From JAIYCX01 sp044351785 (lineage in GTDB: Bacteria > Bdellovibrionota_C > UBA2361 > SZUA-149 > DAOLCO01), in the NCBI GenBank assembly GCA_044351785.1, contig JBILFC010000168.1, positions 1-6,626 of the forward strand: a DNA stretch of 6,626 nt, given 5' to 3'. Made by a program: the position numbers and the translations under genes. The notes under the pieces were generated by a model. That model saw nothing but the letters and a program-made list of their open reading frames with translations. It was not told the DNA's origin and ran no database searches. Shown here piece after piece: positions 1-5,758 of this stretch. Position 1 is the first letter of the stretch; each line of letters opens with the position of its first letter.

Positions 1-1
1 G

Positions 2-1723
2 TTTCTTGTTAACACTTCTAATTCTATGTGGGGGGGGAATATATATAGTACTCTAGCGGGGGAGTTTAGTTATGGATTTAGTTTTTCTTTGACGTTTGTT
101 TTTTTGGGATTGTTGTATCGTATTTTTGAAAACCTCAACAGCGAACGGCTTAAAAGTCCTGCTCCCTATACTATTTTTGCTATACTGGTTCTAGCAGGAA
201 TAGGATTGAGTCATGGGTTTACTCTAATAATTTGTTTATTGAGTTCTCTCTACTTCCTTATAACTAGAAGTGGATTTACGGTGAAAATTGCGCATATAGC
301 TATGATATTTGGAGTGGCAGGCGCATTGTTTTCATTTTGGTTCATTCCTTTGTTTCTAAATCTTCCGTATGCTACTCAGTATCACTTGATATGGGAGTTT
401 GAATCGTGGAAAGAAGTGCTGCCAGAGATTCTTCTGCCGACACTTATACTTTTTTTCTCTTATACGATTTTTGCCCTTGTTAGCCTTAAGTATGATTTGA
501 AGATCTTAAACAAGGACGAAGTTAGGGTTATGCCTTTCATATGGTTTATTATTGCGTGTTGTATTGGAGCGTACTATTTGACTGTATTGGGTCTGTTAAA
601 GTTGCCTGATATTAGATTTATACCTTTTGTTCAGTTCTTAACTGCTGTTTGGGGAGCCGCCTTTTTAGGATCCATTTTTAAGAATAAAATCTTTAAATTA
701 TTTTTACCTTTGATTGGTTTAAAGCTCGCCCTTCTTTTGATTTCTGCGAATCCTAGCGATGTCGCTCATTGGGCTAAGTGGAATTATCAAGGTTATGAGA
801 GAGCTCCGGCTTGGTCTATCTTTGAAGAGATTAATGGATTCTTGAAGGGTAGTTATTCTGATCCTAGGGTGGTTTTTGAGCATCATGATATTAATAACCA
901 TTTTGGATCGACGAGAGCTTTTGAAAATTTACCGTTATTCTCAGGGAGGTCGACTTTAGAGGGCTTGTATTTTCAGTCATCTCTTTTGAGTCCATTTGTG
1001 TTTTATTTGCAGTCTCTATATTCAAGCATGTATAGCTGTCCATTCACCGAATATTCTTGTGCTAGTCTCAGTTTGGAGAAGGCCTATGATTATTTAAAGT
1101 TGTTTAATGTAAATCAGATAATTTCCTTAACTGCGAATGCTAAGAGTGAGCTTGCTCTGCAAACTGATAAGTATACATTTCAAAAAAAGATTTTAGAGAG
1201 TGACTATGAAGTATGGAAATTAAATGAATCCCCCGGCTATGTGGAGGTTTTAAAAGAGAATCCAGAGTTTTCCGAGTTTGAAAACTTTAGGGAGAAATTC
1301 TATGAGTGGTTTAAGACTTATTCCAAGGAGAGCAGGTTTTTATATACTAAGCCTGATAAGTTTAGCTATTTTTACGACTTAAATAAGATTCCTGAAAAAG
1401 CTCCCGAGCCGATAGGGGACGGAGTAAATATTGAAGACTGTAGGGTGGTAACTATTTTAAAAGATGAGAATATAAAATTTAAAACTAACTGTGTTGGTAA
1501 GCCTCACCTTATTAAGTTTGCTTATAGTCCAGGTTGGAAGGTTCACGGCGGTATTGGTCCATATTTAGTTTCGCCCGCTTTTATGCTTGTTTACCCAACT
1601 TCAGAGAATGTGGAGCTTTTATATGAAATAGATTTTATTAAATCAATAGGATTAATAGTAACTGTCGTTGGTCTCGGAGCTTTATTGATGTTATTTTATT
1701 ATAGGTTTAGGAATGAAGCCTAG
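2..1723 (+). CDS. PTPS-related multi-pass membrane glycosyltransferase-like protein (5' partial)
   Basis: The frame is open from base 2, and the residues before the first Met (FLVNTSNS) continue a family motif, NSMWGGN..STLAGEFSY. The Met at 26 is therefore internal and the true start lies left of the window. Numbering from that Met, about eight hydrophobic segments are visible: roughly 16-34, 48-79 (two), 88-111, 130-153, 167-190, 198-217 and 222-241. A large extracytoplasmic part of about 290 residues follows, carrying GRSTLEGLYFQSS (307-319) and, near the C-terminus, SPGWKV..GIGPYLVSPAFM. A last membrane helix lies at about 540-560. I recognise this layout and these motifs from the '6-pyruvoyl-tetrahydropterin synthase-related' membrane family (PF10131-like), thought to be GT-C-type sugar transferases using lipid-linked donors. 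The missing N-terminus would hold the first helices and any catalytic acidic residues, so activity cannot be judged here. It overlaps the next gene by 11 nt, indicating one operon. Substrate is unknown. Confidence 0.85.
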   Translation, partial: FLVNTSNSMWGGNIYSTLAGEFSYGFSFSLTFVFLGLLYRIFENLNSERLKSPAPYTIFAILVLAGIGLSHGFTLIICLLSSLYFLITRSGFTVKIAHIAMIFGVAGALFSFWFIPLFLNLPYATQYHLIWEFESWKEVLPEILLPTLILFFSYTIFALVSLKYDLKILNKDEVRVMPFIWFIIACCIGAYYLTVLGLLKLPDIRFIPFVQFLTAVWGAAFLGSIFKNKIFKLFLPLIGLKLALLLISANPSDVAHWAKWNYQGYERAPAWSIFEEINGFLKGSYSDPRVVFEHHDINNHFGSTRAFENLPLFSGRSTLEGLYFQSSLLSPFVFYLQSLYSSMYSCPFTEYSCASLSLEKAYDYLKLFNVNQIISLTANAKSELALQTDKYTFQKKILESDYEVWKLNESPGYVEVLKENPEFSEFENFREKFYEWFKTYSKESRFLYTKPDKFSYFYDLNKIPEKAPEPIGDGVNIEDCRVVTILKDENIKFKTNCVGKPHLIKFAYSPGWKVHGGIGPYLVSPAFMLVYPTSENVELLYEIDFIKSIGLIVTVVGLGALLMLFYYRFRNEA

Positions 1724-2429
1724 TCTCTGTATCGTAATCCCAGTTTATAATGAGGAGAAGATCATAGAGGAAAATATTTCTTCTATAATTAGTGAATTAG
1801 GTCAGCCTGATTATTTTACTTGGAGTATCTTGTTGGTAGAGAACGGTAGTACGGATGCTACGCTTCAGTTAGTTAAGAAGTTAAGTGAAAGATATTCATT
1901 TGTAGATTATGTAAGTAGCAATGTTGCAAACTATGGACTTGCTTTGCAGACAGGTTTTATGCGCTGCACTAGTGATTTTATTGTAAGTTTTGATATCGAC
2001 TATTGGGATATCAGGTTTGTTGAGGTGGTCGCTCATGTTATGCAGGTTCGTTATGACTTGATTATTGCTTCTAAGAATTTACTTTTATCTAATGATAAGA
2101 GAGGCCCACTTCGGAAGTTGGCGTCATATGTGTTTCGTATGATCTTGTTTTTTGTTTTTGGACTTAGAGTTTCTGATACCCATGGGATAAAAGCTTGGCG
2201 GAACTCTGACAGAATGAGAGGTTTTTTTCGAGATTCTACGCCTGGATATCATAGTTATGATACGGAAGTGGTAATCAGAGCGATGCATGCTAATTGTGAG
2301 GTGTTGGAGGTTCCAGTGGAGGTAGTGGAGACTAGGATTACTGATACTCATATTTTGAAACGAGTACCTCGGACGTTATGGGAGCTTATTGATATGCGGA
2401 AGCGCTTAAGAAGTCAGGGAGTATTGTGA
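1713..2429 (+). CDS. Family 2 glycosyltransferase, polyprenyl-phosphate sugar synthase type
   Basis: A 238-residue GT-A fold enzyme. It starts with the classic strand and nucleotide-binding motif IVIPVYNEE (7-15), then VENGSTD (42-48) in place of the usual DDGSTD. The metal-binding DxD is seen as FDID (93-96). SDTHGIKAW (154-162) and YDTEVVIRA (182-190) follow, with PVEVVETR (201-208) near the end; these match ALG5/DPM1-like enzymes. Such enzymes move a sugar from a nucleotide donor to a polyprenyl phosphate on the cytoplasmic face. There is no long C-terminal membrane region; one hydrophobic stretch lies at 139-151. Start ATG 1713 sits inside the preceding gene, with ATAGG 7 nt upstream as a possible ribosome site, so translation is probably coupled. 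Next to a PTPS-related membrane transferase, it most likely makes the lipid-linked donor that protein uses (inference). The specific sugar is unknown. Confidence 0.9.
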   Translation: MKPSLCIVIPVYNEEKIIEENISSIISELGQPDYFTWSILLVENGSTDATLQLVKKLSERYSFVDYVSSNVANYGLALQTGFMRCTSDFIVSFDIDYWDIRFVEVVAHVMQVRYDLIIASKNLLLSNDKRGPLRKLASYVFRMILFFVFGLRVSDTHGIKAWRNSDRMRGFFRDSTPGYHSYDTEVVIRAMHANCEVLEVPVEVVETRITDTHILKRVPRTLWELIDMRKRLRSQGVL

Positions 2430-3214
2430 TAAGATTTGCGATTTTAATATTTTTACTATTCAGCTCTACTTGTTTTTCTCAGAATATTATTATGCAGCAT
2501 CAGGCTGAGGTGAAGATATCTGATGGAAACATTGAATTGGTTTCTTTATTTGCTAATAGTGGAGATGGCACGGCTTTTAGGTCAAAGGCGATATCGTATT
2601 TTCAGGATATGCCGTTGATAAATGGTAGTGAAGGGTTTGTTAGTCCTCAGAGATCTTATCGATTAGAAGCAAATTTAGCCAGAACTGATTTTCGGCTTCC
2701 TGGTACATATCATTTAGTCGTCGGATTGTCTTATGTGGATAGCGGGGGTAATGAGTACTCCTTTCCTTTTGAGGTAAAAGCAATTTCTGAAGTAGAAAGT
2801 AACTCAAGGGTATTGCTTGAAGGTGGTCCTGTTCATTTTTCTGAAGATCCGCATGGTGAAGTGAAGTTAACTAATCTAGACGCTAGTTCGAAGGAGGTTG
2901 TTTTATATTTCTATCCTGCAATGAATGTTGATTTTGGATTTAAATCTTTAAAGGTTAATTTGAGCGGCGGTGAAACTAGGATGATTCCCTTTCAGGTGAA
3001 GGCAACGGATCTTTTGCCTGGGACTTATAGAGGTTTAGTTATTGCTGAATATGAAGAGTCAGGAATGCATTATTCTTCTAGTAATTTTCTAGAGCTTGAT
3101 GTTAGCAGTAGGAGTGCTAGTTCAATTGAGAGGGCGCATCTCTTAGTTAATGTTTTTCTGGTCTTTTTATTGTTGCTGGTATTACTGAGGTCGCGATTGG
3201 GATTAATAATTTAG
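2426..3214 (+). CDS. Exported, membrane-anchored protein with two Ig-like beta-sandwich repeats
   Basis: A 262-residue protein. It starts at GTG 2426, overlapping the glycosyltransferase stop (GTGA), with AGGGAG (2416-2421) 4 nt upstream. Residues 1-18 form a signal peptide (basic R3, hydrophobic AILIFLLF, likely cut after CFS). Residues 27-119 and 128-226 are beta-rich domains. Each ends in the same pattern, LPGTY...V...Y..SG..YS..F (91-114 and 198-221), so they look like a tandem duplication. A single hydrophobic helix at about 238-254, followed by RSR, anchors the C-terminus with most of the protein outside the cytoplasm. I do not recognise a named family. The fold type resembles bacterial Ig-like/NEW-type domains found in surface proteins. 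As the last gene of a glycosylation operon it may assist transfer, or present or receive the glycan, but that is inference from position only. Confidence 0.8.
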   Translation: MIRFAILIFLLFSSTCFSQNIIMQHQAEVKISDGNIELVSLFANSGDGTAFRSKAISYFQDMPLINGSEGFVSPQRSYRLEANLARTDFRLPGTYHLVVGLSYVDSGGNEYSFPFEVKAISEVESNSRVLLEGGPVHFSEDPHGEVKLTNLDASSKEVVLYFYPAMNVDFGFKSLKVNLSGGETRMIPFQVKATDLLPGTYRGLVIAEYEESGMHYSSSNFLELDVSSRSASSIERAHLLVNVFLVFLLLLVLLRSRLGLII

Positions 3215-3247
3215 AACTCCTTATTGCCTTGGATTATAAGACGACTT

Positions 3248-3700
3248 TTATCTAAATCTTTCTTCTAAGATATTCGTACGATAATTGAATATTCTTTCAA
3301 GCTCTCCACTTACATGTAGCTTCTGTATTAGAATTCCTAGTGGCCCGAAGGGCATGACGTAGCTAACTAGGTCTTCTACCTCTGTGCCATTTTCTACTTC
3401 TCTAAAAAAATGTTCATGATGCCAAACTTTGTATGGTCCGTGGCGTTGTTCATCTATGAACATTTGATTGGGGATGATTTTTGTAATTTCAGTAACCCAA
3501 GTTAGTGGTATGTTCAGTATGGGATGCACTTTGTAAGAGATGATCATTCCTTCGTACATGCTAGATGGTAAGTCCGAGGTGATTGTCATGTTAAGTTTGG
3601 GTGGTGTAATTACTTTTAAGTTTCTTGGATCTGAGAAGAAATTCCAAGCCTCTTCTATGCTAGTTTTTAGAGTTATTTTTCTGTGTAGTTGAAAAAGCAT
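3248..3700 (-). CDS. SRPBCC (START-like) ligand-binding domain protein
   Basis: A single-domain protein of 150 residues from ATG 3700. The START/Bet v1-like helix-grip pattern is clear: a first strand (FQLHRKITL), then SIEEAWNFFSDPRNLKVITPP (14-34), WVTEIT (68-73), DEQRHGPYKVWHHEHFF (83-99), GTEVEDLVSYVMPFGPLG (105-122), and a long C-terminal helix with IFNYR. These match the small SRPBCC proteins often mislabelled 'cell division inhibitor'. They bind hydrophobic ligands in a central cavity, and the true ligand is unknown. An in-frame ATG at 3787 would add 29 residues. I prefer 3700 because the family normally starts at this first strand, neither Met has a clear Shine-Dalgarno, and a perfect TATAAT (3725-3730) lies between them. 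The gene converges on the operon to its left and diverges from the antitoxin-like gene to its right; it is probably monocistronic. Confidence 0.85.
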   Translation of the reverse strand: MLFQLHRKITLKTSIEEAWNFFSDPRNLKVITPPKLNMTITSDLPSSMYEGMIISYKVHPILNIPLTWVTEITKIIPNQMFIDEQRHGPYKVWHHEHFFREVENGTEVEDLVSYVMPFGPLGILIQKLHVSGELERIFNYRTNILEERFR

Positions 3701-3724
3701 GGTATTTACGTGTGGGTATATATT

Positions 3725-3753
3725 ATTATAGGCTGGATAAAGACGCTGATAAA
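3725..3753 (-). promoter_or_regulatory. Candidate sigma-70 promoter for the SRPBCC gene
   Basis: On the - strand a perfect TATAAT (3725-3730) is preceded at 17 nt by a weak -35, TTTATC (3748-3753). It would start transcription roughly at 3717-3719, giving a leader of only about 18 nt before ATG 3700. It lies inside the extra 29 codons of the longer start, which is one argument for the shorter protein. The AT-rich setting means such a hexamer can arise by chance. Confidence 0.4.
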
Positions 3754-3805
3754 GTAAAACGAATACAACTTTTTTAAAAAAAGTCATAAATATGCGCCGT
3801 ATTCA

Positions 3806-3814
3806 TGGCATAAT
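3806..3814 (+). promoter_or_regulatory. Candidate extended -10 promoter with overlapping inverted repeat, upstream of the antitoxin-like gene
   Basis: TGGCATAAT fits an extended -10 (TGn plus a TATAAT-like hexamer with one mismatch); no good -35 is seen. Transcription would start near 3821, leaving about 20 nt before ATG 3841. A short inverted repeat, TATGC (3791-3795) and GCATA (3808-3812), overlaps the -10. That is where an autoregulating ribbon-helix-helix antitoxin would be expected to bind. The arms are only 5 bp, so the operator reading is weak. Confidence 0.3.
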
Positions 3815-3840
3815 CCACCGAGGATGAATAAAATTACATT

Positions 3841-4020
3841 ATGAAAACTACACTCGAAATCCCCGATAACCTATTGAAAGAAATTAAATTAATAAATTCT
3901 AACAGTGGAGTTAGTACGAAAGCCTTTGGCGCCTTTAAGCACTTAAAAGAAGAGAATCAGAAAATAATGTCTGAGATAGATTCGGAATTTTGGAAGATTG
4001 ATCCTAGGGAGTGGAAGTGA
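3841..4020 (+). CDS. Small VapB-type (ribbon-helix-helix) antitoxin-like protein, orphan
   Basis: A 59-residue protein starting MKTTLEIPDNLLKEIK, the usual opening of VapB/RHH antitoxins: a DNA-contacting beta strand (TTLEIP), then the first helix. The turn and second helix (about 20-40) are recognisable but less typical (SGVSTKAFGAFKHLKEE). The tail is acidic and aromatic, with EFWKIDPREW near the end, where antitoxins normally hold their toxin-binding segment. An in-frame stop at 3829-3831 leaves ATG 3841 as the only ATG start. Ribosome binding is poor: the nearest purine run, GAGG (3820-3823), is 17 nt away. In VapBC pairs a roughly 130-codon PIN-domain toxin follows at once. Here only a 27-codon frame begins (TGATG overlap at 4020), running through a terminator. 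It may be a solitary regulator, a relic of a lost toxin-antitoxin pair, or an antidote to a toxin elsewhere. The product is a solid small-protein call; the exact family is less sure. Confidence 0.65.
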   Translation: MKTTLEIPDNLLKEIKLINSNSGVSTKAFGAFKHLKEENQKIMSEIDSEFWKIDPREWK

Positions 4021-4029
4021 TGACTTGGC

Positions 4030-4080
4030 AAAAAAAGCCCCGGGCGAAGACGTTGAGAACTAATTTCGTCAAGGCCCGGG
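4030..4080 (-). terminator. Intrinsic terminator for the small membrane protein gene (convergent end)
   Basis: A perfect 7-bp GC stem pairs CCCGGGC (4039-4045) with GCCCGGG (4074-4080). A 3x3 internal loop, a second 4-bp stem (GACG 4049-4052 with CGTC 4067-4070) and a 14-nt loop sit above it. On the - strand the stem is followed after GC by seven Ts (4036-4030), a canonical terminator 44 nt beyond the stop at 4125. In the + direction the T run (4092-4097) starts only about 11 nt after the stem, so stopping of antitoxin transcripts is possible but less certain. Confidence 0.85.
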
Positions 4081-4124
4081 AGAGAGATGTATTTTTTCCT
4101 TAAGGTCAGAGTGCCGATCCAAAG

Positions 4125-4493
4125 TTAGTTTGCTTGAAGAAGGTACAATGTAATTTTTAGATGCAGTGCTGCCACAAACACTGCGGTGGCAAGTGGTAGT
4201 AGTGCCATGTTCCAAGAGGTAATGATCTTACCCCTTAAGTTGAGTAAGCATTCACTTACTCCCATGCCAATCGCCAATGCTCCTGCAAAGCTTGAGCATA
4301 CATAGAAAGCTGTCCACCCCGACATCACCCAGTTTGCGCCGGTAATGATGCTTGTCAGTTCTTTTGCAAGCTGGATGTTTTCGGCTCTGCCTCTGCTTTG
4401 AGTTATTAAGAGCAGAAACATTAGCAATCCGAAAAACCCCGCTGTGAATGAAATCTTAGCGCCCAGCCACTGATCGTTGCATGTGCTTTTCAT
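4125..4493 (-). CDS. Small integral membrane protein, unknown family
   Basis: A 122-residue protein with three hydrophobic segments: about 12-31 (ISFTAGFFGLLMFLLLI), 55-79 (WVMSGWTAFYVCSSFAGALAIGMGV) and 94-119 (WNMALLPLATAVFVAALHL). A polar loop with basic residues (SRGRAENIQLAKE) lies between the first two. Three cysteines (5, 66, 82) are present but no metal-binding or catalytic pattern. ATG 4493 is well supported by GGGAGG (4499-4504), 5 nt upstream. A strong terminator (4030-4080) follows, so it forms its own unit or the tail of the alkC operon. A hand count of 4141-4500 gives 166 G+C in 360 bases (46%), against about 30-40% in sampled neighbouring lines, hinting at a different origin or unusual constraint. 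Its 142-nt leader can fold into a multi-stem RNA. I do not recognise the family; the real-gene call rests on its start site, terminator and membrane pattern. Confidence 0.7.
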   Translation of the reverse strand: MKSTCNDQWLGAKISFTAGFFGLLMFLLLITQSRGRAENIQLAKELTSIITGANWVMSGWTAFYVCSSFAGALAIGMGVSECLLNLRGKIITSWNMALLPLATAVFVAALHLKITLYLLQAN

Positions 4494-4498
4494 TTCAA

Positions 4499-4504
4499 CC
4501 TCCC
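4499..4504 (-). promoter_or_regulatory. Strong Shine-Dalgarno of the small membrane protein gene
   Basis: GGGAGG on the - strand, followed by TTGAA and ATG 4493. It is the clearest ribosome site in the window and fixes the start. A second GGAGGTT (4511-4517 on + coordinates) lies 12 nt further upstream with no start codon behind it. A change in the folding of the structured leader could expose or hide either copy. Confidence 0.75.
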
Positions 4505-4521
4505 GTTCGTTAAACCTCCAA

Positions 4522-4586
4522 GACTCGGACCCCTCTGACCATCAGAAAAGTTTCAAGACGAAAACCATTCGTCTTCTACCCGAGCC
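4522..4586 (-). promoter_or_regulatory. Predicted three-way-junction RNA in the leader of the small membrane protein gene
   Basis: Read on the - strand, a closing stem pairs GGCUCGG (4586-4580) with CCGAGUC (4528-4522), 7 bp including one G-U. It encloses two hairpins. The first is a perfect 7-bp stem, AAGACGA/UCGUCUU (4575-4569 with 4561-4555), with loop AUGGUUU. The second is a perfect 5-bp stem, UCUGA/UCAGA (4546-4542 with 4538-4534), with loop UGG. The junction strands are GUAG, GAAACUUU and GGGGU. The second base pair of the closing stem is G-U only on the - strand (A-C on the + strand), which favours a - strand transcript. The structure ends 17 nt before the Shine-Dalgarno, as expected for a cis-regulatory leader. 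I cannot match it to a named riboswitch or to a tRNA. Manual folding only; chance pairing is possible. Confidence 0.4.
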
Positions 4587-4599
4587 AGAAATGTTTCAA
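4542..4599 (-). repeat. Two imperfect 15-bp direct repeats (TTGAAACWTTTCTGR)
   Basis: On the - strand TTGAAACATTTCTGG (4599-4585) and TTGAAACTTTTCTGA (4556-4542) match at 13 of 15 positions and lie 43 bp apart. A third TTGAAAC (4634-4628) sits just after the alkC stop without the rest of the motif. They overlap stems of the predicted leader RNA, so they could be junction elements, binding sites or coincidence in an AT-rich spacer. Confidence 0.35.
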
Positions 4600-4635
4600 C
4601 GCTTTAAGCTAACATGTAGATAGTATAGTTTCAAG

Positions 4636-5754
4636 CTAATTTAGATTGGTTGGTATATTTAGTTTGAATTGCGCCTGACTCATAGCCTCGCCATTTACAA
4701 TAATCTCTAACTTATGAACTCCAGTGTAATGTTTCCTTGTAGTAAAATCTTGGAATCTTTGACTTGATTTTAATTCTATTTCACCTTTGTCTAGTTTTAG
4801 CTTTTTAAGTTGAAATACTTTCCTTGATAACTTATCTCCCTTCTTTTGATAGTGAACGGCATATTCAACTCTAACTTCTTTAGAGGATTTGTTGATATTT
4901 GAGAGGGTGAAGTTAAATTCTAATTTATCACCAAGTTTAATTTCTTTTTTATTTAAACTGAGACCACTAACTTTAAGTCCTTTAGTATTTCCGTGACCGA
5001 AGAGTTTTAAGGCGCGTTTATCTCCTTTCTTGAGTAGGGTTCTTAGGCCGTGTTTAATAATCCAATCTGTGTTCTCTGACTTTCCAATCCAGCTTTTTGC
5101 TAGTTTTAAAACTAATTCAGGATGATCCTTGGAGATGTCGTTTAAATTATTAGCAACACTTTTTCTTACGTACAATTCTGGATCATCTTTTAGATTTTCT
5201 AGAATAGGAATTATGGGGGTAGGGTCGCATATTAGGTTCGAGAGCTTTTTACCCCAAGGAAGTCTAGGCCTGCAGCCTTCACTTGAAAGTCTTCTTATGT
5301 GATGATTCTTATCCTTGCTCCACTTTAGAATTTCTTTAAAGGCTTTATCTTGATTAGCTTCTATAAATGGTCTTATTGCAAACTCCCCTGAGCTTGACTG
5401 AGTAAATACTTTTAGAGCTTTCATTGATAACCCCCAGCTATCTAATCCGTAACGTTCTACATAGTCAGGGAAAAATATGCCAAAGTAGCTCCACTTCACA
5501 TGAGAGCTTGCAGGCATTAGAATTTTTAAAGCTTGATTGTAATCAGTAGGAAGGTGCTCATATAATGATTCTGTAATGATCCTGACTCTAGCCTTAAGTT
5601 CAGCTTGTTTCCAGTTCTTAGTTCTAAAAGTTTCTAGAAAACTTTTTTCGTTAAAATTAATATGATGCTTTTTTATAACAATGGATAGTTCCTTTAGGGA
5701 CTTTTCGTTATAGATGTTTTTAAGCTGAAAATGCTCCTTTTTACCTTGAGGCAT
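4636..5754 (-). CDS. alkC: AlkC-type DNA alkylation repair glycosylase with C-terminal Ig-like domain
   Basis: A 372-residue HEAT-repeat DNA glycosylase that removes alkylated bases such as 3-methyladenine without flipping them out (family knowledge). Helical repeats cover about 15-255. The family signatures are EFAIRPF (124-130), HIRRLSSEGCRPRLPWG (152-168), a next repeat YVRKSVANNLNDISKDHP (195-212), and WIIKHGLRTLLKKGDKRAL (231-249). The SEG.RPRLPWG element separates AlkC from AlkD, whose equivalent differs. From about 260 to 369 a beta-rich Ig-like domain follows, starting VSGLSLNKKEIKLGDKLEF; published AlkC structures show such a domain assisting DNA binding in one subfamily. ATG 5754 lies 4 nt after the upstream stop with only a weak purine run before it; the next Met is residue 80, so the start is firm and translation is probably coupled. 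Its partner is a sugar dehydrogenase, an unexpected companion for DNA repair. Confidence 0.88.
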   Translation of the reverse strand: MPQGKKEHFQLKNIYNEKSLKELSIVIKKHHINFNEKSFLETFRTKNWKQAELKARVRIITESLYEHLPTDYNQALKILMPASSHVKWSYFGIFFPDYVERYGLDSWGLSMKALKVFTQSSSGEFAIRPFIEANQDKAFKEILKWSKDKNHHIRRLSSEGCRPRLPWGKKLSNLICDPTPIIPILENLKDDPELYVRKSVANNLNDISKDHPELVLKLAKSWIGKSENTDWIIKHGLRTLLKKGDKRALKLFGHGNTKGLKVSGLSLNKKEIKLGDKLEFNFTLSNINKSSKEVRVEYAVHYQKKGDKLSRKVFQLKKLKLDKGEIELKSSQRFQDFTTRKHYTGVHKLEIIVNGEAMSQAQFKLNIPTNLN

Positions 5755-5758
5755 GACT

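Noticed and set aside
719..901. A 60-codon - strand frame inside the membrane glycosyltransferase gene.
   Set aside because: It lies wholly within a well-supported gene on the other strand, and its product has no domain character.
2124..2351. A 75-codon - strand frame inside the family 2 glycosyltransferase gene.
   Set aside because: Antisense shadow of conserved GT2 coding sequence, with no ribosome site or recognisable motif.
3215..3247. Bidirectional terminator between the convergent Ig-like and SRPBCC genes (CTTAT ... ATAAG).
   Set aside because: The stem is only 5 AT-rich pairs with an 11-nt loop and no T run on either side.
3824..3844. Six-codon leader frame MNKITL whose stop overlaps the antitoxin ATG (ATGA).
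   Set aside because: The only purine run (AGG) touches the ATG, so it lacks a usable ribosome site; such short frames are common by chance in AT-rich DNA.
4020..4103. A 27-codon + strand frame starting with a TGATG overlap after the antitoxin-like gene, where a toxin gene would be expected.
   Set aside because: It is too short for any known toxin of this type, and nearly all of it lies within the terminator hairpin of the opposite strand. Its basic content follows from the hairpin sequence.
4522..4586. Cloverleaf-like arrangement (7-bp outer stem with inner hairpins) read as a possible tRNA on either strand.
   Set aside because: There is no T-arm consensus, only two inner arms, no plausible anticodon loop and only 65 nt; it fits an mRNA leader better.
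4580..4634. TTGAAA hexamers as -35 boxes of a promoter for the small membrane protein gene.
   Set aside because: No acceptable -10 lies 16-18 nt downstream of any of the three; the best pairing (TAGCTT) matches only three of six bases.
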